Shown in pieces: positions 1 to 7,619 of a stretch of DNA of 64,000 nt. Source of the stretch: Alphaproteobacteria bacterium (GTDB taxonomy: Bacteria > Pseudomonadota > Alphaproteobacteria > GCA-2731375). A model generated the notes under the pieces. That model saw only the letters and a list, made by a program, of their open reading frames with translations. It did no database searches and was not told the origin of the DNA. Made by a program: the position numbers and the translations under genes. Location of the stretch: assembly GCA_021776235.1 (NCBI GenBank), contig JAJFGG010000019.1:1-64000 (forward strand). Direction: 5' to 3'. Positions within the stretch are counted from its first letter, which is position 1. Each line of letters starts with the position of its first letter.

Positions 1-75
1 GCGCTGCGCAAAACGCCTACCCGAATGACCTCCACGCGCCATCAAACGGATCTATGTTCTGTGAACGTGGTCTAG
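1..75 (-). mobile_element. Partial family-A palindromic MITE-like element
   Basis: This is nearly identical to the reverse complement of 12051-12125, with about two differences in 75 bases. It holds one 34-bp terminal repeat at 42-75, ending CGTGGTCTAG, and part of the adjacent hairpin, including the arm at 21-41. The rest lies outside the window. No coding potential is seen. It ends in CTAG, as the other copies do. Confidence 0.85.
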
Positions 76-172
76 TGCGTATTTATTCCGGGTGTATTCA
101 GCCTGTCCGATATGGAGCAATTGAACCAATTATATACGTCGTGGCAGCGACGCCGACAAATTGACGATTACT

Positions 173-727
173 CTAACGCTGATCCAGCGATGCCAACACG
201 AATGCGAGCCGCGCGGCCTCGTCCTTGATCTCGCCGGGCATCCAGAGAAGCTTGCCATCCGGGACCAGCCGGTGCGCCAAACCTTCGAACAATGCCTGAT
301 ACTTTAGCTGGAGCCAGGGATTGTCCGTCCGGATGCCGTCAGCTTCGAGCTCGATTGCGCCCCATGGCAGAACGATAACCGTATCATAATATTCCAGGTC
401 CGCTTGGACACGAGAATACAGTTGATGGCTTTGCTCCATTTCGTTCCAGAAACCATAATGGAGCCAAAAAGCCAGGTAATCCAGGGGACAACGATCCTGG
501 ACGAAGCCGCCACTGGCGGCCTTGGCGTCCCCGATGGCATTGCCATACAATTCCGTCAGCAAGGTTCGATGTTGTGCGGGCGACAGCCGATGCAAATCCA
601 GCCCTGCCTCCCGGCGCTTCCGAAAGCTCTCTTCAAGATAAGGCAGTCCGAGCCGCTCGGCCAAGGCCATCGCCAACGTCGTCTTTCCGATGCCGGCACT
701 GCCGGAAATTGCAAGCCGGGCGTGCAT
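173..727 (-). CDS. P-loop ATP-binding protein (AAA/nucleoside-kinase-like)
   Basis: A 184-residue protein with a Walker A motif (GSAGIGKTT, residues 9-17) directly after the first beta strand. A basic stretch (SFRKRREAG) and a later DRCPLDYLAFW segment follow, and the latter resembles the DR-containing site of small nucleoside or nicotinamide-riboside kinase-like P-loop proteins. The frame is open further upstream to 811, but the ATG at 727 places the P-loop in its usual position near the N terminus, so I chose it. It stands alone between a partial palindromic element and the GST gene. The substrate cannot be deduced. The likely role is a small-molecule kinase or ATP-dependent switch in the cytoplasm. 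Confidence 0.72.
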   Translation of the reverse strand: MHARLAISGSAGIGKTTLAMALAERLGLPYLEESFRKRREAGLDLHRLSPAQHRTLLTELYGNAIGDAKAASGGFVQDRCPLDYLAFWLHYGFWNEMEQSHQLYSRVQADLEYYDTVIVLPWGAIELEADGIRTDNPWLQLKYQALFEGLAHRLVPDGKLLWMPGEIKDEAARLAFVLASLDQR

Positions 728-1003
728 TGACCGCTCCCGCAGATTAATTTTTGAAATTGTCCCAAGCTGTGATGATAGGTGGGGCACAGGAGTTGTCAAA
801 TTCCGACCCATCGATCAGCGCCAGCGGCGCAGATCGCAGGATGCTATATTTGAGCAGAACACCAAAGGCGGCAGGCGCCTTTCGGTTCCAGATACCTGGC
901 CGCCCAACGTCACGGATGGCACTGTTGCGGAACTTGCTTTAAACTAGCCTAGTGGGGCTTCATTGCTGCCTTCCCGGCAGGGCAGAGGGGGGAAATTTGC
1001 CGC

Positions 1004-1693
1004 ATGGCGATTGTGTTTTATGATCTGGCGGGCCGGGACGGGCGCAATTTCAGCCCCTATTGCTGGCGCACCCGTATGGCCTTGGCCCACAAGGGCCTGG
1101 ACTATGAACACCGGGGCACGGCATTCACCGCCATTGCGGCGGTCGCCGGAACGGATGCGACGACCGTACCGATTATCGAGGATGACGGCCGTGCGATCGG
1201 GGATTCATCCAGTATCGCGGACTATCTGGAAACGCAGTATCCGGACCGGCCAAGCCTGTTTGGCGGCGAGACGGGCCGCGCCCTGTGCAAATTCGTACAT
1301 AGCTGGACCAACACGGTGGTGCACGCCGGCGTGGCGCGTTTGGTGGTGAACGATATCTATGATCACGTCTGCAAAGAGGATCGGGACTATTTCCGCGCCA
1401 GCCGCGAGAAGATCTTTGGCCGGACATTGGCGGCGGTGCAGGCCGGCCGCGAGGATCGGTTGGCCGGCTTCCGCGCCGATCTTAATCCCTTGCGCCTGAC
1501 CGTGCGCGCCCAGGCCTTCCTGGGCGGCGAACGGGCGAGCTATGCCGATTACATCGTTTTTGGCGCTTTTCAATGGGCCCGCAGCATCAGCGATTTTCGG
1601 ATACTGGCCGACGACGATCCCGTTTTCGCCTGGTTCCTCCGCTGTGGCGAGCTGTTCGATGGCCTGGGCCGCAAGGCACCGGGATATTACTGA
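1004..1693 (+). CDS. Glutathione S-transferase, LigE-like
   Basis: A 229-residue GST. The N-terminal thioredoxin fold (residues 1-85) contains NFSPYCWRTRMAL, in which Ser17 is a candidate glutathione-activating residue. The helical C-terminal domain contains AGREDRL and a closing LFDGLGR motif. These blocks and the spacing match the beta-etherase LigE type of GST, which cleaves aryl-ether bonds of lignin-derived dimers in sphingomonads. An etherase activity here is inference only, because many LigE-like GSTs have other substrates. The start at 1004 follows a purine-rich GAGGGGGGAAA stretch. The amidohydrolase gene starts 26 bases after its stop, so the two may be co-transcribed. Confidence 0.85.
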   Translation: MAIVFYDLAGRDGRNFSPYCWRTRMALAHKGLDYEHRGTAFTAIAAVAGTDATTVPIIEDDGRAIGDSSSIADYLETQYPDRPSLFGGETGRALCKFVHSWTNTVVHAGVARLVVNDIYDHVCKEDRDYFRASREKIFGRTLAAVQAGREDRLAGFRADLNPLRLTVRAQAFLGGERASYADYIVFGAFQWARSISDFRILADDDPVFAWFLRCGELFDGLGRKAPGYY

Positions 1694-1719
1694 AGCTATC
1701 TGATAAAGGAATTGCCGAG

Positions 1720-2964
1720 ATGACCGACCAGACGAGCCAATTGTATACCGGCGGCCTGCTTTATGACGGCGGCGACGAGATCGTCGCGGGCCATGGCATT
1801 TTGGTCCGGAACGGCACGGTGGCGGAGGTGGCGCCGGCGGGCGAATTTGCCGGCTTCGAAGGCGAGACCGTTGACACCTCCGAGGGCACATTGATGCCCG
1901 GTCTGTTTGACTGCCATGTCCACCTGTGCCTTGGCGCCGAGGGAGACCCCGGCACCGCCGCTGACAAACTGCTGCCGGGACAGGTAACCATGAAGGCGCT
2001 GCACCGAGCCCAAACCACCCTGGCCGGCGGCATCACCGCCCTGCGTGATTGCGGCGGCAAGGATTTTCTGGAATTTGCGGTCCGCGATGCCTGCAATTCC
2101 GGCCAGCAAATGGGGCCGACAATCCGCGCCTCGGGCCAGGTAATCTGCATGACCGGTGGCCATGGCAGCCGCTCGGGCCGCATTGCCGATGGAATTGACG
2201 AAGTGGTCCGCGCCGTGCGCGAACAAATTCATGCCGGCAGCGATCTGATCAAGATTATGGCCACCGGCGGCGTCATGACCCCGGGCGTGAACCCGGAGGA
2301 TGCCCATTATACGCCCGAGGAGATGGCCGCCGGCATTGCCGAGGGTCGGCGTTTCCACCGTCGATCCGCTTCGCACGCCCAGGGCCGGGACGGAATTCTG
2401 AACGCGGTGCGCGGCGGCATTACCTCGATCGAACACGGCATCTTCATGGATGAGACCTGTGTCCGGGAGATGCTGGCGCAGGGCACCTATCTAGTGCCGA
2501 CCGTTGCCGCGCTGCGTAATATTCTCGACAATGCCGGTAACGGCATTCCTGATTATGTGGTGGAAAAGGCAGAACGGATTTCAGAGAACCACAAACGCTC
2601 GCTGCAGATGTACTATACGGCGGGCGGCAATATCGCCATGGGGACCGATGCCGGCACGCCTTTCAATAAACACGGCGCCAACGCCATGGAGCTGGAATTC
2701 ATGGCCGATTTGGGCGTCAAGCCCATCGACGCCCTGCGTTTCGGGACAGCCAATAGCGCCGATCTGATGGGCCTGTCCGATCAGGGCCGGGTAGCGGTTG
2801 GCATGGCGGCGGATTTCCTGGTGGTGGACGGCAATCCCGGCGACGACATTACCATGGCCTCACGGCCGGAAAACCATCGCCTCGTGGTCAAGGGCGGTAT
2901 TCCGGTGGCCGGCCAAACAGCCCAGATGGCCGGCCACAACTTCCAACGCATGGCGGCATTCTAG
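1720..2964 (+). CDS. Metal-dependent amidohydrolase (imidazolonepropionase/prolidase-like)
   Basis: A 414-residue amidohydrolase-superfamily protein. It shows the HxH metal motif (H66, H68 in DCHVHL) after a small beta-sandwich segment, a candidate carboxylated lysine in IKIMATGG (near K178), H219 in SHAQG, H239 in SIEHG, and the catalytic aspartate in MGTDAGTP. The C-terminal RVAVGMAADFLVVDGNP segment is the usual end of the composite beta-sandwich domain. The start at 1720 was preferred over upstream in-frame codons because it removes an extension that overlaps the GST gene. The substrate is probably a cyclic amide or dipeptide. The stop codon TAG lies in a CTAG tetramer. Confidence 0.85.
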   Translation: MTDQTSQLYTGGLLYDGGDEIVAGHGILVRNGTVAEVAPAGEFAGFEGETVDTSEGTLMPGLFDCHVHLCLGAEGDPGTAADKLLPGQVTMKALHRAQTTLAGGITALRDCGGKDFLEFAVRDACNSGQQMGPTIRASGQVICMTGGHGSRSGRIADGIDEVVRAVREQIHAGSDLIKIMATGGVMTPGVNPEDAHYTPEEMAAGIAEGRRFHRRSASHAQGRDGILNAVRGGITSIEHGIFMDETCVREMLAQGTYLVPTVAALRNILDNAGNGIPDYVVEKAERISENHKRSLQMYYTAGGNIAMGTDAGTPFNKHGANAMELEFMADLGVKPIDALRFGTANSADLMGLSDQGRVAVGMAADFLVVDGNPGDDITMASRPENHRLVVKGGIPVAGQTAQMAGHNFQRMAAF

Positions 2965-3071
2965 AACGCGTCGCGCTAGAACGTGTCGCGGCTCTCGATT
3001 TTCGGGCCAGGCAGGCCTGCGGACGGGCGCCCATCGAAAACTGTACCAACGCGCGGATAAACGCCCATCCG

Positions 3072-3335
3072 CTAGGTAAGAAGTTCGGTGGCGGCCGTCA
3101 TCCGCCTTGGCGATCGTGCATCGGAACATATTGCGCCTTGGGTCACGATCCTGTGTAAAGCGCAATCCCGTTGCGAAACCGCTGAGATGACATGATCGGA
3201 TGTGCCTTTTCCCGTGGTCATGTAGGAGATAAACGTGGCGACGGTGCTAACCATGGACACTGCTGGCGGCACGGCGGCAACAGCGGCGCAGTTATTTATG
3301 GCAACCGCGCACAAAACCAAAATTATTACCCTCAT
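3072..3335 (-). CDS. Small predicted lipoprotein, paralogue 1
   Basis: An 87-residue protein that begins with a hydrophobic signal sequence (VIILVLCAVAINNCAAVAA) ending in a lipobox-like cysteine. The mature part has TTGKGTSDHV, a DCALHR motif and a second late cysteine. The protein is clearly related to the neighbour at 3794-4060, and the DNA is also similar, so this is a local duplication. I chose the ATG at 3335, not the one two codons upstream, because GGAG lies seven bases before it and the paralogue aligns there. The C terminus has diverged and lacks the end seen in the paralogue. The function is unknown; an envelope location is inferred. Confidence 0.6.
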   Translation of the reverse strand: MRVIILVLCAVAINNCAAVAAVPPAVSMVSTVATFISYMTTGKGTSDHVISAVSQRDCALHRIVTQGAICSDARSPRRMTAATELLT

Positions 3336-3793
3336 TCGCATACTCCGCTTACTGCGTTTTGTATTATCCGCCCGATTTCACTACCGTCTGGTTAATTTAC
3401 CGATGTTTCTTCAACGTATTGATATTGTTGATATTTTCCGTTTCATTCTGGGAATTTGTGGCGGATCTTTGGCCAAAGCGTGCGCTTGGCGGATATTGCC
3501 AAGCCGGCAGGGTCCGACCGTCCATGGACGATATTGTCGGCCCGCGATTGAGAATGGCTGACTATCGAATGGAGTTATTCTCGGACGAAGTGGTTCCAGA
3601 CACTCGAAACCATGGCATGGCACAAATTCATGCCGACAGAACCATCAGCCGGAAGCGCAAGCCAGCCAGGCCGGAACGTGGTCTAGTTTCTTGCCCTGAT
3701 TAGCCAAGGACGGCTGCAGATCAACACGCAAAATGGTGTCATTGCCGAATGAATATCGTGACCCTGATGGCGATGTCCGGCGCCGCGGCGTAC
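3336..3793. other. Intergenic region between the lipoprotein paralogues
   Basis: About 460 bases with no convincing gene. Several short open frames are present but have no recognisable protein features. At 3674-3686 lies a 13-base match to the outer end of the family-A terminal repeat (GAACGTGGTCTAG) without the rest of the element, probably a relic. Confidence 0.45.
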
Positions 3794-4060
3794 TTACTCC
3801 GCGTCAGTTTGCCTGACATACAACATGACCACTTGATCACGTTCCTCGGAACATACCCGCCCCTGGGTCAAAGCCCTGTGCAACGCGCAATCCTGCGCCG
3901 CAATTGCCGACAGGACATGATCGGATGTGCCTTTTCCCGTGGCGACATAAGAAACAACCGTGGCGCCGGTGCTAAGATATGAGACGACCGGCGGTATCGC
4001 GGCGACAGCGGCACAATTGCTTAAGGCAACTGCGCACAAGACCAAAATGAGAGCCCTCAT
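3794..4060 (-). CDS. Small predicted lipoprotein, paralogue 2
   Basis: An 88-residue predicted lipoprotein starting MRALILVLCAVALSNC, with the lipobox-like LSNC at residues 13-16. It shares with the 3072-3335 protein the blocks TGKGTSDHV, DCALHR and a later cysteine. This copy keeps a longer, charged C terminus (VVMLYVRQTDAE). GGAG followed by AGGT lies directly upstream of the ATG. Both copies are on the minus strand, with this one upstream. The function is unknown. The paired cysteines of the mature domain may form a disulphide in the periplasm. Confidence 0.65.
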   Translation of the reverse strand: MRALILVLCAVALSNCAAVAAIPPVVSYLSTGATVVSYVATGKGTSDHVLSAIAAQDCALHRALTQGRVCSEERDQVVMLYVRQTDAE

Positions 4061-4364
4061 TTACCTGCTCCGTTTACGCGGTTTCACATCTTTACTGCGG
4101 CTTACCGGAGAAAACTTCAGGCGATGGCGGCAACGCAAGCCGACATTGCCGTGGTTTTCCTCACGATCTGTCCGCCCAAGGTGTACCGGCGCTTCCCCTA
4201 GGGGCAACGCTACTCTAATGTGTCCGGCAAACCCGGGCCAGCTTATTGTGCGCCGCTGCCTGCGCCTGGCCGTGGATGCGGTCAGGCTCACCTGGGTCAT
4301 TTCGCCATTGCCCAGTTGTTTGCTAGAGCATTGATACGCGGATCTTGGGAAGGGAATTGAGGCC
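4061..4364. other. Intergenic region upstream of the SDR gene
   Basis: About 300 bases without a supported gene, separating the divergent lipoprotein and SDR genes. It contains CTAGAGCATT (4323-4332), equal to the outer ten bases of the family-B element repeat, and CTGGGTCATTT (4292-4302), equal to an inner part of the same repeat, but in the wrong relative order. This may be a scrambled remnant of an element. Confidence 0.35.
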
Positions 4365-5129
4365 ATGACGGACGAACTCCCGAAGCCGCTGGCAGGTAAG
4401 ATCGCCCTGGTCAGCGGCGCGGCGCAGAATATCGGCCGGGCCGTCGCCCATGGCCTTGCGGCCGATGGCGCCATGGTGCTGGTCAATGGGCGGAGCAACG
4501 CGGACGCCCTGGAAGCGGTGGCGGCGGAAATAAACGATGCGGGTGGCCATGCCATGGCTCATCTGGCGGATGTCTCCGATGAAAATGCGGTGCGCGGGAT
4601 GACCGCGCGTCTGGCCGATGAGGCCGGCGGCATCGATATCGTGGTCAGCAACGCCGGTCTGCGCCGCCAAACGCCGATCATGGAGATGAGCTATGCGGAA
4701 TGGCGGGAAATTCTTTCCGTGGCACTTGATGGAGCCTTTCTGCTGGCACGTTACGCGACCCCTCATATGAAGGCGCGCGGCGGCGGTGCATTTATCGGCA
4801 TGAGCGGCGTATCAAACCATGTGGGCAGCTTGCAAAGGGCCCATGTCAACGCGTCGAAAGCCGGGCTGGAAGGTCTGGTGCGGGGTCTGGCGGTGGAGTT
4901 GGCCGCGGATAACATCACAGTCAACGCCATTGCGCCCGGCGCCATAGATACGGTGCGCGGCGCCGCCGCGGGTGCGCTACCGCCCGGCATGGCCAAAAAA
5001 ATCCCCCTGGGGCGGCGTGGCACGGTGGACGAGATCGCTGCAATGGTTCGTCATCTGGCCGGCCCGCAAGGCGGTTACATTACCGGCCAGTGCATTCACA
5101 TCAACGGCGGCATCTATCTGGGTCATTAG
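4365..5129 (+). CDS. SDR-family protein lacking the catalytic Ser and Tyr
   Basis: A 254-residue classical SDR fold with a cofactor motif GAAQNIG (residues 18-24), a NNAG-type motif as SNAG (95-98) and the PGAIDT segment after strand beta-6. At the active site the YxxxK motif reads VNASK (V161-K165), so tyrosine is valine. The position 13 residues upstream, normally the catalytic serine, is Gly148 in MSGVS. Lys165 is retained. The blocks otherwise align with FabG-like 3-oxoacyl-ACP reductases. Ordinary dehydrogenase chemistry is therefore doubtful, and a binding role or altered chemistry is possible. GGAAGGGAA lies upstream of the ATG. Confidence 0.85.
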   Translation: MTDELPKPLAGKIALVSGAAQNIGRAVAHGLAADGAMVLVNGRSNADALEAVAAEINDAGGHAMAHLADVSDENAVRGMTARLADEAGGIDIVVSNAGLRRQTPIMEMSYAEWREILSVALDGAFLLARYATPHMKARGGGAFIGMSGVSNHVGSLQRAHVNASKAGLEGLVRGLAVELAADNITVNAIAPGAIDTVRGAAAGALPPGMAKKIPLGRRGTVDEIAAMVRHLAGPQGGYITGQCIHINGGIYLGH

Positions 5130-5178
5130 ATCAAACGGCCCACGAATTAATCTGCAGCGCGCCGCTTTTGAAAACCGG

Positions 5179-6090
5179 CTAGCAGCCGGAATTATCCAGG
5201 CCCGTCGGCAGCTTGGTTTTACAGAGGCGCGCGCCATCCAGAACGGCGTTGGTCAGATTGGCGCCGCTTAGATCGGCCGTGCCCAGATTTGCCCCGGACA
5301 AATTGGCACCCGTAAGATCAGCCTCAACCATGGTCGACCAGGTCAGATTGGTGCCCTCGAAATTGGCGCCGCGCAGATTGGCGCCGGTCATATCGGCCGT
5401 GGGCAGGTCCGCCTGGCCCAGATTGGCGCCCCGCAGATTGGCGCCGCGCAAATTCGCCTCGCTGAGATGGGCGCCGGTGAGGTTGGCGCCGGCCAGATTG
5501 GCACCCGCCAAATTGGTCCTGGTCAAACTGGTACGGATCAAAGTGGCGCCGGCCAGATTGGCACCGCTTAAATCAACCGAATGGAAATTCGCCTCGGTTA
5601 GATCGGCAGCGCTCAGATCAACCTTTTGCGCGATCGCCTGCAACAGATTGGCGCGCCACAAACTAGCCCCGGGGAAAGCGCCGCCGCTCATATTGGCGCC
5701 GCTAAGATCCGCCAATTTCAAAGGCACATCGGCCCCATTGGCGCCGCGCAGGTCGCTCCGGGCCAGGTTGGCGCCGGTGAAGTCGGCGCCCTGCATCCGC
5801 GCCCCGCGCAAATCGGCCCACCACAAGCTGGCGCCAAGAAAATTGGCGCCGCGCAAATCGGCGCGCTGCAAATCGCTCCACCACAAATTGGCGCCGCTCA
5901 GATTTGCGTTCTGCAAATCCGCACCGGCCAACTTGGTCCACCACAGGCTGGCATTGCTCAATTCGCAGCCCGGGCAGCCATTGTTGTCCTTGACCATCCG
6001 GACGCGGGGTTCGTCATAGCCAAACAGCCAGGCCGAGAAGGCGGCAAGCACAACGAATACGGCCAGAAGAATTATGAGAATCTTGCGCAT
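5179..6090 (-). CDS. Membrane-anchored pentapeptide-repeat protein
   Basis: A 303-residue protein with an N-terminal membrane segment (residues about 4-24, ILIILLAVFVVLAAFSAWLF), a short linker with a CPGC pair (39-42), then about 50 A(D/N)LxG-type pentapeptide repeats to the C terminus. The repeats predict a right-handed quadrilateral beta-helix, probably in the periplasm. Tryptophan pairs recur at 50-51, 70-71 and 90-91, exactly one 20-residue coil apart, so they would stack on one face. The final residues include two further cysteines. No partner is evident, since the gene stands alone between the SDR gene and the amidase. The function is unknown. Confidence 0.85.
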   Translation of the reverse strand: MRKILIILLAVFVVLAAFSAWLFGYDEPRVRMVKDNNGCPGCELSNASLWWTKLAGADLQNANLSGANLWWSDLQRADLRGANFLGASLWWADLRGARMQGADFTGANLARSDLRGANGADVPLKLADLSGANMSGGAFPGASLWRANLLQAIAQKVDLSAADLTEANFHSVDLSGANLAGATLIRTSLTRTNLAGANLAGANLTGAHLSEANLRGANLRGANLGQADLPTADMTGANLRGANFEGTNLTWSTMVEADLTGANLSGANLGTADLSGANLTNAVLDGARLCKTKLPTGLDNSGC

Positions 6091-6168
6091 TTAGACCGAG
6101 GGAGGAACAGGGGCGGGTGCGATGACGTGGAGTCATACCAGGATTTACCCGCCAGAGAAGCGTTCAAA

Positions 6169-7614
6169 TCAATTATCTGCCATTAGATCGTCAATGCTGC
6201 CGCGCAGGCGTGGGTGCGTTTGGCTCATCTGGCTTGCTGATTCAAAGGCGCGAGAGGCACGCAAGACCAGATGGTCGGCAAAGCGGGGACCAACGATCTG
6301 CAGGCCAACGGGCAAGCCGTCGTCGGACATCCCGCAGAGAATGGAAGCGGCCGGCTGGCCGGTCAGATTGAAGGGTACCGTAAACGGAGCCGCATGGCGC
6401 CAGCGGTCGAATTCCGCGGAATGATAGCGGGTTTCGACCGACGGCGGCAGGGTCGGTTGGGTCGGCGTCAACAGCAGATCATAGGTGCGGTGAAAGGCCG
6501 CGAACTGCGCGCCCAGGCGGCTTCGTTCCGCTTCACCTTGCAGATATACATCAATGTCAACATCCAGACCGGCCTCCGCCAGGGCGCGAAAATCCGGTTC
6601 CAGAAGCGCCCGTTTCTCTTCGCTCATGGCCCGTATCCGGGTCGCGAAGCCGGCCAGCCAATAAGCTTCAAACCGCGGCCTCAGAGGTGCGATGACATTG
6701 TCGACGGTTTCAACCACGGCGCCAAGGTCAGCGAACAAACGCACGGCGGAATCGGTCGCGGCAAGTATTTCCGGGGCCGCCTCGGCGCCACCCAGGGTGG
6801 GTGCATAGGCCAATCGCAGACCCCGTACGCCATCGTCCAGGCCGATGCGGTAGTCCCGCCCATCGGGTGGCAGGGCCCGCCAATCCCTGTCGTCAGGCTG
6901 CGCTATTATATTCATGAACAAAGCCGCGTCCGCCACCGTCCGGGCAATGGGGCCGCCCGACGAGAGGGTCGAAAAAGGCCGGTCGTTCGGCGCATGAGGT
7001 ATCCGGCCGTAGGTCGGTTTGATGCCGTACAAACCGCAATAGTTTGCCGGGATCCGGATCGAACCGCCGCCATCCGTGCCATAGGCGATGGCGCCAACGC
7101 CCGCCGCCAGGGAGGCCGCCGCGCCCCCCGAAGAGCCGCCTGGGGTAAGTGCCGGATTCCAGGGATTGCGGGTTATCCCCGCCAGGGGGCTGTCCGTCAT
7201 GCCTTTCCAGCCAAATTCGGGCGTCGTGGTCTTACCCAGGATAACGGCGCCGGCTTCGCGCAGCCGGGCGACCGCCGGTGCATCCTCCTCCCACGGGCCG
7301 TTCGAGCCGTCCGTGGATTCTTCGGTGCGCGAACCGCTCAGGGTTGGCCACCCCTTGGTCGCCACGATATCCTTGATGCTCAACGGGATACCGTCCAGGG
7401 GACCCAGCGGCCGTCCTTCCGCCCATCGCCTGGCCGAGGCGCCGGCGGCTTCCCGGGCACCGGCCTCATCGATTAGTTGAAAAGCATTCAAGGCCGGCTC
7501 GGTGGCCCTGATCCGGGCCAGCGCCGCGTCCGTAGCGGCTTCAGGTGTCAGGCGTCCTTGTGCAAAGGCCTGAGACAACTCGGCTACGGTTGGAAACTCG
7601 AACCCGTCTGCCAT
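6169..7614 (-). CDS. Amidase (amidase-signature family)
   Basis: A 481-residue amidase-signature enzyme with the Ser-cisSer-Lys triad: Lys81 (PLSIKDI), the cis-serine in GGSSGG (near S161) and nucleophile Ser185 (DGGGSIRIPA). Its length and the surrounding glycine-rich signature fit amidases related to GatA. No GatB or GatC gene is near, so a free-standing amidase is more likely than a tRNA amidotransferase subunit. The ATG at 7614 lies five bases after the stop of the upstream indolepyruvate oxidoreductase gene, implying an operon. An aryl-acetamide or indoleacetamide-type substrate would suit that neighbour, but that is inference. Confidence 0.88.
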   Translation of the reverse strand: MADGFEFPTVAELSQAFAQGRLTPEAATDAALARIRATEPALNAFQLIDEAGAREAAGASARRWAEGRPLGPLDGIPLSIKDIVATKGWPTLSGSRTEESTDGSNGPWEEDAPAVARLREAGAVILGKTTTPEFGWKGMTDSPLAGITRNPWNPALTPGGSSGGAAASLAAGVGAIAYGTDGGGSIRIPANYCGLYGIKPTYGRIPHAPNDRPFSTLSSGGPIARTVADAALFMNIIAQPDDRDWRALPPDGRDYRIGLDDGVRGLRLAYAPTLGGAEAAPEILAATDSAVRLFADLGAVVETVDNVIAPLRPRFEAYWLAGFATRIRAMSEEKRALLEPDFRALAEAGLDVDIDVYLQGEAERSRLGAQFAAFHRTYDLLLTPTQPTLPPSVETRYHSAEFDRWRHAAPFTVPFNLTGQPAASILCGMSDDGLPVGLQIVGPRFADHLVLRASRAFESASQMSQTHPRLRGSIDDLMADN

Positions 7615-7619
7615 GCGAT

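Noticed and set aside
2341-2385. Suspected compensated frameshift in the amidohydrolase (EGRRFHRRSASHAQG)
   Set aside because: The segment has the same length as the normal helix-strand before the conserved histidine, and the histidine is in place, so no frameshift is needed.
2962-3075. A 114-bp segment bounded by CTAG on both sides as a short element
   Set aside because: The two ends are not inverted repeats of each other and no hairpin plan is seen; both CTAGs are natural stop codons.
3359-3703. Plus-strand 114-codon frame with a hydrophobic start
   Set aside because: It overlaps another equally open frame, has no ribosome site and no family pattern, and its end runs into an element relic.
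5213-6019. Plus-strand frame with repeated RLAP units
   Set aside because: The repeat is the complement of the pentapeptide-repeat gene and has no membrane anchor or start signal of its own.
6169-7614. Amidase as the GatA subunit of tRNA amidotransferase
   Set aside because: No gatB or gatC lies nearby, and the gene is coupled to indolepyruvate oxidoreductase, so a free-standing amidase is more likely.
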